Source of the DNA: Cheilinus undulatus | Taxonomy: Eukaryota; Chordata; Actinopteri; Labriformes; Labridae | DNA length: 64,000 nt | Reading direction: 5' to 3' | Assembly: GCF_018320785.1 (NCBI RefSeq) | Contig: NC_054886.1 | Coordinates: 3,409,207-3,473,206, forward strand | Shown: positions 46,787 to 58,391 of the stretch, piece by piece | How positions within the stretch are numbered: position 1 is the stretch's first letter | How the letters are laid out: each line of letters begins with the position of its first letter | Translations under genes and position numbers: made by a program | Notes under the pieces: model-generated | What the model was told of the DNA's origin: nothing | The model's database searches: none | What the model saw: only the letters and a program-made list of their open reading frames with translations

Positions 46787-46808
46787 GTCAGTGATCACAT
46801 TCACTCAT

Positions 46809-46833
46809 GATATAGCCCTGCTCTTTCAAGGAA
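46809..46833 (-). promoter_or_regulatory. Candidate GPCR promoter elements
   Basis: On the minus strand CTATATC (46815-46809) is TATA-like and about 25-30 bp before the presumed start. Just upstream TTCCTTGAA (46833-46825) fits the TTCNNNGAA STAT site. Both are kept in copy A, but the copies are recent, so conservation says little. Confidence 0.35.
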
Positions 46834-46967
46834 GTCAGACAAAAATGAGTCATGAATGATTATGCAACAACTGTGAAAGGCAGAAACTGACATCATCACA
46901 AACTGTGTTAAATAAGGAAGCAGAGATCTTCCATGGTATAGCCGGTTTCATTGTGGTTTCCTCTTTA

Positions 46968-46970
46968 TTG

Positions 46971-47008
<38 letters not shown>

Positions 47009-50000
47009 TTTATTTTATATAGCACTTTTAAAAACAAGGTTTTACAAAGTGCTTTCACACTCAAAAAAACAAAGCAGCAGGACAACAAAACACATCAACA
47101 AAGACAAAAGAACACTCAAGGGGAGAGAACCTAAACAAGATCAAACCAACTATAGGTTCAGCCCAAACAACAATATTACTGAGACATTAGAAATACAAAT
47201 CCATGGAAGTCAAAAGAGCTTTGATGTGTTTCACATGACTACACCTGAGCTGACACATCCTGGGACATCATTAAAACAAGACATCATAAGAACCCATGGG
47301 TACCCGGCCAACACAGGAACCCAACCACAGAACCTGAGACCAAGGGGACTGAAGTTTTAAAAGGCAAGTAAAAGAGAAGCAATAAGAACTAAAACATTAA
47401 GAGAAGTAAAATTGTAAAGGAAGAATAAGTGTGAAAGAATATGTCCGAGGAGTGAAAACGCTAGAATGATACAAGCATCAAGAGGGTAAAAGCTAAAACC
47501 AGTAAGAACTGCCTAAATTAAAAACTCAAGATCATTAATATAGAAAATCAAAACAGAAGAGGACTAAGAGATATTAAAACATGAATAAGAAGAGTAAAAG
47601 GTACTAAATAAGCTAAAAATTCAGAAGTAGTAAAGAATTAATTGTAACAATAATAACAGTGAAACAGGAAAAATAGGTGTAATGTAACAAAAGTGAAGAT
47701 AAAGGGTAAAACCATGATTGAAGGAGTAGGAATGAGTAAGAAGACGACATCACATAAAAGCAAGTCTATAAAAATGAGTTTTAAGAAGTGATTTAAAAGC
47801 AGTGACTGTTTCTGTACGCCTTATTTCCTCGGGGAGGTAGTTCCAAAGTCAAGGGGCCCTGATGGAGAAGGCCCTGTCACCTTTACTTGCAAGTCTCGAC
47901 TTTGGAACGACCAGGAGGCCCCCACCCGAGGATCTCAGGGTGTGGGCTGGCTCATAAGGGGTTAGAAGTTCTGTAACATAAACTGGTGCCAGACCCTTTA
48001 GTGCTTTAAAACTGATGAGTAAAATTTTAAAATCAATTCTAAAACTGACTGGAAGCCAGTGTAGAGATGCTAAAATGGGGGTGATGTGATGTCGTCTGTT
48101 AAAACCGGTTAGAAGCCAGCTGCTGCATTCTGGACAAGTTGAAGGCGGGAGAGAGATTTTTTGGTAATACCAGAGAGAAGTGAGTTGCAGTAATCTAGAC
48201 GGGAGAAAAGGAAGGCTTGGATGACTTTTTCCATGTCTGACTGGGAGAGGATGGGTTTTAATTTGGAGATGCTGCGTAAGTGAAAGAAGCATGACTGTGT
48301 GATTTTTATTGATATGAGCTGCAAAGGTGAGGTTAGAATCAAACTGAACTCCAAGATTTCTGGCTGTTGATTTGATATTTGATGAAAATGAACCAAGGCT
48401 GTTATTGATTATGTTTGAGGAATTTTGTAAATTGAACATGATTATTTCAGATTTGCAGGTGTTTAGTTGAAGAAAGTTCTGGGCCATCCAACAGTTAATA
48501 TCAAACAGGCAGTCTTTTACAGCAGCTAGGCTTCTAGGGTCCTCAGGTCTCAGGGGCAGGTATATCTGTGTGTCGTCTGCGTAGCAGTGAAAGGAGACTT
48601 TATGATTCTGGATTATTTGACCAAGGGGCAGCACATAAATAGAAAATAAAATGGGGCCTAAAACCGAACAGGTAAGGGTAGAGGTAGAGGAGGAGTGGTT
48701 ACCTATGGTGACTGCAAAGGTTCGCTCTAAAAGATAAGAATAAAACCAGCTAAGTGCAGTGTCCCTGATGCCCACCCTGTCTCTAAGACGTTCAATTAAA
48801 ATATTGTGATCAACGGTATCAAAAGCTGCACTGAGATCTAAAAGAATTAAAATGGCTCCCTCCCCTCTATCTGCTGCTAAAAACAAATCATTGGTCACAT
48901 TGAGGAGGGCCATCTCAGTGCTGTGACCTGCTCTAAAACCAGACTGGAATTTCTCAAAGAGGTTGTTGTGAGACATAAAAGATTAAAGCTGAGTAGAAAC
49001 CACCTTCTCTAAAACTTTAGATAAAAAAGGAAGCTTTGAAATAGGTCTAAAATTATTAAAATCAGAGGGGTCAAGGTTGGGTTTCTTTAAAAGAGGTTGG
49101 ACCACAGCGTGTTTAAAAACAGAGGGAACCACACCTTCTGACAGAGAACTATTAATTATAGAGAAAATACTGTGTCCAACCATGCTTAAAACCTCTTTGA
49201 GAAATTTGGTTGGAAAAACATCAAGGCTGCACGTAGCTGTTTTCATCTTGGATAAAATCTCAGATAAAAAGGACAAGGACACCGGCTCAAAACTGCTAAA
49301 ATAATTAAAAACATCCCTACTTGTGTTAAAAATAAGGGGTGGGGGGATGATATTATCCCTGATGTCCTTGATTTTGTTAATAAAATAAACTAAAAACTTC
49401 TGGCATAAATGGTTTGAAGCATCACTAAAATAGGAAGGGGAGGGGGTGGTGATTGAGTCTAAAATCTTGAATAAAACTCGAGGGTTAGAGTGATGAGCTA
49501 AAATTAAGTTAGAATAAAAAGCTGTCCTTGCATCTTTAACTGCCCTTTGAAAGTTCTTCGTCGCTTCTTTCCAGATATCTTTAAAAACTTGTAAACCTGT
49601 TTTTCTCCATTTCCTCTCCTTTCTCCTACAGTCTCTCTTTAATTCATTCAGGGACTCTGTTAACCAGGGCTGGGGTGCCTTATTTGACTTTTTGTCTTTA
49701 AAAGGGGCAGCAGAGTCCAGGACAGATTTACAAGTCTGATTAAAAAGAGAGACAAGCACTTCTGTGTTAAAACCTGGGCTAAAATCCGGGTTAAAGGCAG
49801 TTAAAGATGCAGAATCAAAAAGCTCCTTAAACTTGCTAGCAGACTCTGAATTAAAAACCCTTCTACAGACAGTAGCAGTTTCAATAAAATCTGTCTGGGA
49901 TAAAACCATGTTAAATAAAATAAGTTTGTGGTCTGACACACAGATATCCTTTGTCATAAAATCACTAGGGCTGAGGCCACAGTGTAAAACCAGGTCAAGT

Positions 50001-50710
50001 GTGTGACCTTTTGCATGTGTGGGTTCCTGGATGGCCTGGGTCAGGTTAAAAGATTCTAAAATTTCTAGAAAGTCAGCAGTCAGAGATTGTGAAGGACAAC
50101 AGACATGAATGTTAAAATCCCCTAGAATAATAACCTTGTCATGTTTTGTTAAAAAGTACAATAAAAACTCAGAAAACTCCTGGATAAAAGCATTGTTAGG
50201 TCTGGAGCCCGTGGAGGGGACTTTACGCAAGCGGCCGCAGTAGGAGCCAGGCCACTACGCTCAGATGGTGGTCTGAGGGCTGCAGAGGCAGAGGGGTGGA
50301 CCAGCGCCTCGTCCGTCAGGGCTGAGAAACGGTTGGAGAGTGAGAGCCGGGGTGATGAAGCTCTCCTAGGAGCTGGAGCTGGGTGTCAAGTCACCCAGGT
50401 CAGTTGCGCTAGCTTCGGTGTGGAGCTGTGAGCCAGGACCCCAGCTTCAATGCTAGCCTCAGGATGGTCCAGCGGTGGGTCAGCAACCCGATCCACAGGT
50501 GCGGTGGTGGAGAGAAGGTCCTCAGCCAGGTGCAGCAGGGGAGGATGGCAGCTCGCTTCCACTGCAGGGCCCTCTTCATCTGTCAAATAACTTATGTCCA
50601 GATAGAGAATCCCACGGAATAAAACTTTTTCCGAGTACATCAACAAGGTTAAAAGAAGGCTGTTAAAAGCAAAAGTTAAGAACTTAGGTTAAAAACTGAA
50701 TTAAAATAGC
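46968..50710 (-). mobile_element. L2-like LINE inserted upstream of the GPCR
   Basis: On the minus strand the LINE runs from about 50710 to a TAA repeat (47007-46969), its 3' tail, preceded by GTGCTATATAAAATAAAG. Copy A reads through this point without it, so it is an insertion. The coding region has an endonuclease part with ILGDFNIHV and SDHKLILFN (50230-49890), then RT with FRPISKLPFLSKVLEKV, SGFRAGHSTE, LDLSAAFDTVDH and YADDTQIYL (48590). One stop near 48980 and a frameshift near 48300 break it, and the first half of the endonuclease appears deleted. No clear target duplication was found. Confidence 0.87.
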
Positions 50711-50874
50711 AACTTATCATCATAGCAGAGAAGCAGAAGGAGAGATATGACTGTCGCAATTTCTCATCTCTGTAGATTCACTGGTACTGTGTGTGTGTGT
50801 TCTGACACAAAAAAATATTCATGAGGCCTGACTGCATGACTTTAGCATGAATATAATCACCTTCTCAACTTCAG
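50711..50874 (-). repeat. Upstream flank shared by GPCR copies A and B
   Basis: This matches 17328-17457 of copy A and continues the sequence interrupted by the LINE at 46968-50710. It marks the outer limit of the visible A/B homology before the LINE stub. Confidence 0.8.
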
Positions 50875-53268
50875 TAGGGCAGCATTTTATTCTACTTTAA
50901 TTTTCTCCAATCATTCTGATCCCTGAGTTTTATTTAAGGTGTTAGAGTCCATCACCAGCCCCTCCCCTTCACATTTAACTGATGATTCTCAGGATTTATG
51001 TGAGAAGTTTTCAGTTTCTGTTAACATCAAAGTCAGGGACATCAGGGAAAATATCACGGCCTCAGCCTGTATTTTAAACCAGGGAGAGATTTTTAATTAT
51101 TTTAGTAGTTTTGAGTCGGTGTCCTTGTTCTTTAAAGCTGAAATTTTATCCCAGATAAAAACAGCTTCATCTTATTCTCACCAAATATCTCAAAGAGGTT
51201 TTTTACACAGTTGGACCCAGAATTTGATCAATGACTAATAGTTCTTTAACAGAAGGTGTAACTCCCTCTGTTTTAAAACAACACCAAACCTTGACTCCTC
51301 TGATTTTAATAATTTTAGAACTATTTCAAAAACTTCCTTTTTTATCCAAAGTTTAGAAAAAGTTTCTACACAGCTTTAATCTGTTATGTCTCACAACAAC
51401 GACTAAGAAATTCTAGTCTGGTTTTAGACCAGGTCTCAGCACTGAGACGGTCCGGTCTATAGTCTGGTTTTAGACCAGGTCTCAGCACTGAGACGGTCCG
51501 GTCTATAGTCTGGTTTTAGACCAGGTCTCAGCACTGAGACGGTCCGGTCTATAGTCTGGTTTTAGACCAGGTCTCAGCACTGAGACGGTCCGGTCTTTGG
51601 TCTGGTTTTAGACCAGGTCTCAGCACTGAGACGGTCCGGTCTATAGTCTGGTTTTAGACCAGGTCACGGCACTGAGACGGTCCGGTCTATAGTCTGGTTT
51701 TAGAGCAGGTCACGACACTGAGACGGTCCGGTCTATAGTCTGGTTTTAGACCAGGTCACGGCACTGAGACGGTCCGGTCTATAGTCTGGTTTTAGACCAG
51801 GTCACAGCACTGAGACGGTCCGGTCTATAGTCTGGTTTTAGACCAGGTCACGGCACTGAGACGGTCTGGTCTATAGTCTGGTTTTAGACCAGGTCTCGGC
51901 ACTGAGACGGTCCGGTCTATAGTCTGGTTTTAGACCAGGTCTCAGCACTGAGACGGTCCGGTCTATAGTCTGGTTTTAGACCAGGTCTCAGCACTGAGAC
52001 GGTCCGGTCTATAGTCTGGTTTTAGACCAGGTCTCAGCACTGAGACGGTCCGGTCTTTAGTTTGGTTTTAGACCAGGTCTCAGCACTGAGACGGTCCGGT
52101 CTATAGTCTGGTTTTAGACCAGGTCTCGCACTGAGACGGTCCGGTCTATAGTCTGGTTTTAGACCAGGTCTCAGCACTGAGACGGTCCGGTCTATAGTCT
52201 GGTTTTAGACCAGGTCTCAGCACTGAGACGGTCCGGTCTTTGGTCTGGTTTTAGACCAGGTCACAGCACTGAGACGGTCCGGTCTATAGTCTGGTTTTAG
52301 AGCAGGTCACGGCACTGAGACGGTCCGGTCTATAGTCTGGTTTTAGAGCAGGTCACGACACTGAGACGGTCCGGTCTATAGTCTGGTTTTAGAGCAGGTC
52401 ACGACACTGAGACGGTCCGGTCTATAGTCTGGTTTTAGACCAGGTCACGGCACTGAGACGGTCCGGTCTATAGTCTGGTTTTAGACCAGGTCACGGCACT
52501 GAGACGGTCCGGTCTATAGTCTGGTTTTAGACCAGGTCACGGCACTGAGACGGTCCGGTCTATAGTCTGGTTTTAGACCAGGTCTCAGCACTGAGACGGT
52601 CCGGTCTATAGTCTGGTTTTAGACCAGGTCTCAGCACTGAGACGGTCCGGTCTATAGTCTGGTTTTAGACCAGGTCTCAGCACTGAGACGGTCCGGTCTT
52701 TGGTCTGGTTTTAGACCAGGTCTCAGCACTGAGACGGTCCGGTCTATAGTCTGGTTTTAGACCAGGTCACAGCACTGAGACGGTCCGGTCTATAGTCTGG
52801 TTTTAGAGCAGGTCACGGCACTGAGACGGTCCGGTCTATAGTCTGGTTTTAGAGCAGGTCACGACACTGAGACGGTCCGGTCTATAGTCTGGTTTTAGAC
52901 CAGGTCACGGCACTGAGACGGTCCGGTCTATAGTCTGGTTTTAGACCAGGTCACGGCACTGAGACGGTCCGGTCTATAGTCTGGTTTTAGACCAGGTCAC
53001 GGCACTGAGACGGTCCGGTCTATAGTCTGGTTTTAGACCAGGTCACGGCACTGAGACGGTCCGGTCTATAGTCTGGTTTTAGACCAGGTCTCAGCACTGA
53101 GACGGTCCGGTCTATAGTCTGGTTTTAGACCAGGTCTCAGCACTGAGACGGTCCTCCTCTAGGTGTCCAATGATTCATGTTCAGCAGCAGGTAGAGGGGA
53201 GGGAGCCATTTTAATTCTCTTAGATCTCAGTGCAGCTCTTGATATCATTGATCAGCATTTTAATAGAT
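50875..53268 (+). mobile_element. L2-like LINE fragment hosting a minisatellite
   Basis: The plus strand encodes the same family as the opposite-strand LINE: SNHSDP and VLFKVLESITSPSPSHL, then FNYFSSFESVSLFF, then KVSTQL and SGFRPG where the 46-bp array begins (51415). After the array it resumes with SAAGRGEGAILILLDLSAALD (to 53268). Several stops and frameshifts are present. A 3' tail of the same family lies at 59117-59297, so later insertions may have split it. The 5' stub is also in copy A (17458). Confidence 0.82.
51415..53154 (+). repeat. 46-bp minisatellite derived from LINE reverse transcriptase
   Basis: About 38 units of 46 bp, each with TCTGGTTTTAGACCAGGTC and CACTGAGACGGTCCGGTCTA. 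Variants are CTCAGCACTG, CACGGCACTG, CACGACACTG and AGAGCAGG, arranged in blocks that recur, which points to segmental amplification. The unit matches the SGFRAGHSTE coding stretch of the LINE (compare 48905-48945, minus strand), and LINE sequence continues on both sides. The unit contains two small palindromes, CTGGTTTTAGACCAG and TCTCAGCACTGAGA. Since 46 is not a multiple of three, no protein frame is kept. Confidence 0.95.
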
Positions 53269-53269
53269 C

Positions 53270-53463
53270 ATATCTTTCATTTGTGCTGTTCTCAGCTGAA
53301 TCTAGGTTGAAATGATTTTAAATCTCTATATTGTGTTTCTATTCTCATATTTCAGAATGTCCATCTTTGTGTAAATGGTGATTGTAGTAGTGAATGAAAA
53401 CCATGTAGTGTGTTCCTGATCAGATTGTTGTTAGGACCATGGTGGTAATGTGCTTTTGTTGTC
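53270..53463. repeat. Second copy of the 193-bp block
   Basis: Essentially identical to 40553-40745; see that entry. It follows directly on the LINE fragment. The next 234 bp to 53697 hold nothing that I recognise. Confidence 0.88.
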
Positions 53464-53697
53464 CTGGTCTCATTCAGCTCCCAACCAGCCACAGCACACT
53501 TCTTTGTTAGTGAACTCACATTCTTTCATTGTTTCTTTGGCTCTAGTTTGGCTGAATCTTTGCTTTACTTAAACTCAGTTTGGAGCGTTGCTGATACTCA
53601 GGGAGACTAGTTCACTGTTATTTGACTTAGTAGATTAGTTTGGATTCTCCCTCCATTTGAATCCCTTTGTTTTTTACAAACTTATTCACCCTGAGTT

Positions 53698-53892
53698 TGT
53701 GGTGTTACTGTTATTTTACTGTTAGCAGAAGAAAAAAAGAGTTACGTACACTGTCCACTAGGAGTCGTTGTGAGACACCTATGAGAGTTTGTTGACGTGT
53801 ATCCATGGTATCAGGGGGAGTCTAATAAACCGAGTCAGACATGTTCACAGTCATCCTATTGTATGTGTTTCCTGAATAATAAGAACGTGACA
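53698..53892 (+). repeat. 5' LTR of the Gypsy element
   Basis: 195 bp starting TGTGGTGTTACTG and ending near ACA, matched by 58116-58317. It contains an AATAAA-like signal in the region TCTAATAAACC. Confidence 0.9.
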
Positions 53893-56800
53893 TGGTGTCA
53901 GAAGTGAGATCGTAGGTGTGCACGGATCCAACGCAAAGGTCTAGCCGTCAAAAAAAATAAGAAGGAGAGAGAACGGTGAGCGTCATGAGCGACGAATGAG
54001 ATGAGCAGAGTGGAGAAGGAGTTAGCAGGAAGGCTAACACGACTGCTGCTACGTTTAGCATTAAGCCACCGGAGCCCTTTGATTTCTCCAAGCCGTATGA
54101 GTGGACAAAATGGATGCGGAGATTCGAATGCTTTCGTCAAGCAAGCAATCTAACTGCAAGCTCTGAGGAGAACCAGGTGAACACTTTAATTTACTGTATG
54201 GGTGACGAAGCTGACGATGTTTTGAGAGGCCTAAAGCTAAGTGATGCGGACCAGCGTCAGTACACCACAGTGAGGGATGGCTTCCAGTCTCTCTTCATAG
54301 TGAAAAAGGACGTCGTTTATGAACGTGCAAGGTTTAATATGCGAAAACTAGAAGCTAATGAGACCGTCGACGCTTTTGTTACTGCCCTGTATGCGTTAGC
54401 TGAACACTACAACTACGGAGTGCTACATGATGAGCTAATAAGGGACAGGATAGTGGTCGGTCTAGCCGACACAACACTCTCAGAACGCATGCAAATGGAA
54501 AAAAGACCTTGACCTGGAAAAGGCAATAAACATGGCAAGACAATCAGAGGAAATCAAAATGCAACAAGACACACTGAGGAGTGAAGTCAGTGGTGTTAGA
54601 AAGATAGACATAAGTGTTGTTGACAGAGTGTTTACAAGCAGACAACAAAGAGAAAAGATGAAATTTAACAAAGCAGAAGGAGCTGGAGCAAAGCCACATA
54701 GCTTTCTAAGCAAGAACACCAAAAGCGCTCAGTGCTACAAATGTGGAGGCTTACCCCACCCAAAACATGAGTGCCCTGCTAAAGATGCAAAGTGCCGTTC
54801 CTGTGGAAAAAAAGGTCACTACCAGAGAGTGTGCCTAGCAGGTAAAGCAGTGCATGGTAAAGAAGAGGAAAATGGAGCTTTCTTCCTTGGCTCTGTAACT
54901 GCAGATGCAAATGCTTGGACTGCATTAATAAAAATATGTGACAAAAATATAACCTTTCAACTGGACACCGGCGCAGATGTCACAGTTATATCAAAGAAAG
55001 ACTTAAACAACGTCTTCCTGGAAACACAAAAGCCAGTTCTACAGAGAGCAGAGAAACCACTGCTTGGTCCAGGGAGGGTCCCACTGGAATGTGTCAGGGT
55101 TTTCCAGAATACAACTGAGTACTGGATCGAAACAGACCATAGAAAATGTATGTGTGGTGAAAAATCTGGGAACACCTTTGCTGGGGTTACCTGCCGTTAT
55201 AGCCCTTGTCTTACTCAAACGTGTGGAAAGCATAGATCTAGAGAGCTTAAAGATCAGCTACCCCAAGCCATGCAGCGGTCTGGGGGAGGTAAAACAACCA
55301 TACACCATTAAGCTTCAACCAGATGCTGTGCCATTCTCCTTGAAAACCCCCAGGAGAATTCCATTACCATTAATAGGGAAAGTCAAAGAGGAGCTCCAGC
55401 AGATAGAAAGTCTGGGTGTCATCAGTCGAGTGAGTGGGCTGACAGACTGGTGTGCAGGCATGGTGGTCGCACCAAAGGAGGACAGCAAAAAGGTTCGTTT
55501 GTGCGTGGACCTCACAGGACTAAACCAGTACGTATGCCGTGAAAAGTTCATCCTGCCATCAGTTGAACAAAGCCTTGGGACACTTGCAGGAGCAAAACTG
55601 TTCAGCAAACTTGATGCCCATATGGGCTTCTGGCAAATTCCACTTTCTGAGGAGTCTGCAAAGTACACAACGTTTATCACGCCCTTTGGGAGGTTCCACT
55701 TTAACCGTTTACCTTTGGGTATAGCCTCAGCACCTGAACACTTCTGGCTGAGGTTACTGAAGGACTGGACTACGTGGTTTGCCACATCGATGATCTTCTG
55801 GTGTGGGGGCCTGACCAGGAAGAGCATGATGCTCGACTACACACAGTTCTCAAAAGCTAGGAAAAAGCAGGTATCACTCTGAACATGAGCAAATGTGAAC
55901 TCTCCAAAAGTGAGGTGGTCTACCTGGGTCATGTTATCTCAGCTACTGGTATCCGCCCTGACCCGAGGAAAACGGAGGCTTTCATGGAGTTGAAGGAGCC
56001 TTCAAACGTGAGCGAGGTGAGGGGTTTTCTTGGAATGGTCAACCAGCTTGGAAAGTTTATTCCACAGCTGGCGGAGAAAGACAAGCCCCTCCGCGACCTC
56101 CTGTCAAAGAAAAATTGCTGGGTCTGGGAGACAGATCAGGCTAGAGCATTTGAAACGTTGAAGAAAGCCCTATCTTCACCACCAGTACTTGCTATGTACG
56201 ACCCGAACTGAGACACTAAGGTTTCAGCGGATGCGTCATCATATGGTCTCGGCGGTGTTTTGCTCCAAAGGTGGGACAAGGAATGGAAACCTGTGGCTTA
56301 TGCGTCACGATCACTCACTCCAACAGAACAACATTATGCACAGGTGGAAAAGGAGGCTTTGGGTTTCACATGGGCCTGTGAACGATTCCGAGATTTTCTC
56401 ATTGGAAAACATTTCCTTCTAGAGACTGATCATAAGCCCCTTGTCAGCCTACTGGGAGCTCAACCACTGGATCTTCTTCCACCAAGAATCCAACGGTTCA
56501 GAATGAGACTGATGATGATCTTATGGAAAGCACAAACATTTATGTGGACTGTGTTATGGAAGGTTTGCCTGTCAGTCCTACATACATGGAAACACTGAAG
56601 GAGCAACTGAAAGCTGACAGCGTTTGCTCACTCGTTATGAAACTGTGTACAGAAGGCTGGCCAGCCCATGCAAAACAAGAGCCCTTGCTGAAAAGCTACT
56701 GGCCAGAACAAGCCTCTTTAACAGTGAAAGATGGACTACTACTGAAAGACACACGACTTGTGATACCCTCTGTAATGCAAAATGGCGTCCTCGACAAGCT

Positions 56801-58115
56801 TCACGAAGGACATCAAGGAGTGGTAAAGTGCAAAGAGCATGCACGTCAGTCTGTGTGGTGGCCAGGTTTAAGCCAGCAAGTGAATGAAATGGTGCTTAAA
56901 TGCAGAATCTGCATAAAAGAACGGGAAAATCACAAAGAGCCTCTGCTACAGTCAGAGCGACCAGAAAGGCCCTGGCAAAAGCTAGGAGCAGATCTGTTTG
57001 AGCTGGGAGGAAAATCGTACCTGCTCGTTGTGGACTATTTCTCCAGATTCACTGAGATAGCACACCTGTCTCACACAAAATCCATGGATGTCATCCTGCA
57101 TCTGAAATCTATTTATGCCCGACATGGCATTCCAGAGGTCCTGGTGTCGGACAATGGACCACAGTCTTCAGGACAAGCTTTCACTTCCTTTGCAGAGTCT
57201 TATGGATTCAGTCATTACAAGCAGCCCAAGGTTCCCACAGAGTAATGGAGAAGCGGAACGAGCTGTACAGACTGTGAAAAATCTTCTCAAAAAAGCAGCA
57301 GACCCCTATCTAGCACTTCGTGCTTATAGAGCAACACCTATTCAGAATGGATATAGTCCAGGTCAACTTCTGATGGGCAGGCGTCTTCGTACTACAGTGC
57401 CAATTCTCCCATCCCAACTTGAACCTTTACTGCCTGACACTGCTACCCTTGCTCTTAAGGAGGAGGAGAAGAGGAGGTCAGACGCTAAAGTCTTCAACAG
57501 CATCACCGTGTGAAAAAACTGAGCGCCTTGTCACCAGGAGAACAAGTGTGGGTAACAGACACCAAGACATCTGGGACTGTGCTCCAGAAACATTCAACCT
57601 CAAGATCTTACCTGGTGGACCTGCCTCAGGGTGTAGTGAGAAGAAACCGACAACACCTGATACCTTTTCACACACCAGATCAAGACAGAGTTTCTCCACA
57701 GCAGCAAAGCATGCCTGAGTCAGCTGCTGAGCCGGCTCCATCATCACCTGCTGTAGTATCCAAAGACTCACCAACAGAGACTCCTACTCTAAGGAGTAGA
57801 TTTGGGAGAGCCATAGTAACACCTGTAAGACTGAACTTGTGAAAACTAAAGTGACTGAACTTTGGAAAAAAAAGTGTAACCAAGTAAAGTTCTAAGTGAA
57901 TGTTTAAAACACAGGAAAGAACTAAAGTTAATGTGTTTGAAAAGAGTTGAAAATGTTTAAAGAGAATGAAAGTTTAATAACTTAAAGCTAATGTTAACAG
58001 TATTGTTCTTACTAAAGAGTCTAGAGGAACAGGCCTTCCAACAAAGAGGCAGAATAATCCTCTAAAGTCTGTCGAGACAAAGGTAGTCTACCCTTTGTTC
58101 TCTAGAAAGGAGAGG

Positions 58116-58317
58116 TGTGGTGTTACTGTTATTTTACTGTTAGAAAATAACAGAAGAAAAAAAGAGTTACGTACACTGTCCACTAGGAGTCGTTGTGAGA
58201 CACCTATGAGAGTTTGTTGATGTGTATCCATGGTTTCAGGGGGAGTCTAATAAACCGAGTCAGACATGTTCACAGTCATCCTATTGTACGTGATTCCTGA
58301 ATAATAAGAACGCTACA
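58116..58317 (+). repeat. 3' LTR of the Gypsy element
   Basis: 202 bp, the partner of 53698-53892, with a small length difference and a handful of base differences. It is followed by the target duplication GAGTT. Confidence 0.9.
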
Positions 58318-58391
58318 GAGTTAACATCTTATTGTTCCAGGGTTCATGACATCCTGATTAAAAAAGTGGATTGTGACTCACTGAGTAAAGC

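Larger units (their letters stand above)
53698..58317 (+). mobile_element. Ty3/Gypsy LTR retrotransposon, fossil copy
   Basis: A 4.6 kb element with two LTRs of about 200 bp and a 5-bp target duplication GAGTT (53693-53697 and 58318-58322). Parts in order: candidate primer binding site after the 5' LTR (53893), gag (about 53990-54900) with two CCHC knuckles, protease with LDTGAD (near 54960), reverse transcriptase (about 55310-55900), RNase H (about 56200-56500), integrase with a zinc-binding region and SDNGPQ (about 56780-57500), and a purine tract at 58104-58115. No envelope gene is seen. The coding region is broken in about six places. The LTRs differ by about 3 percent, so it is fairly young. 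Confidence 0.92.

Noticed and set aside
46905-47360. A 151-codon plus-strand frame starting near the TAA repeat
   Set aside because: It includes a poly-Ile run from the microsatellite and continues antisense through a LINE 3' UTR.
51415-53154. The regular 46-bp array as a CRISPR
   Set aside because: There are no distinct spacers: the whole unit repeats, and its sequence comes from a LINE. This is an animal genome.
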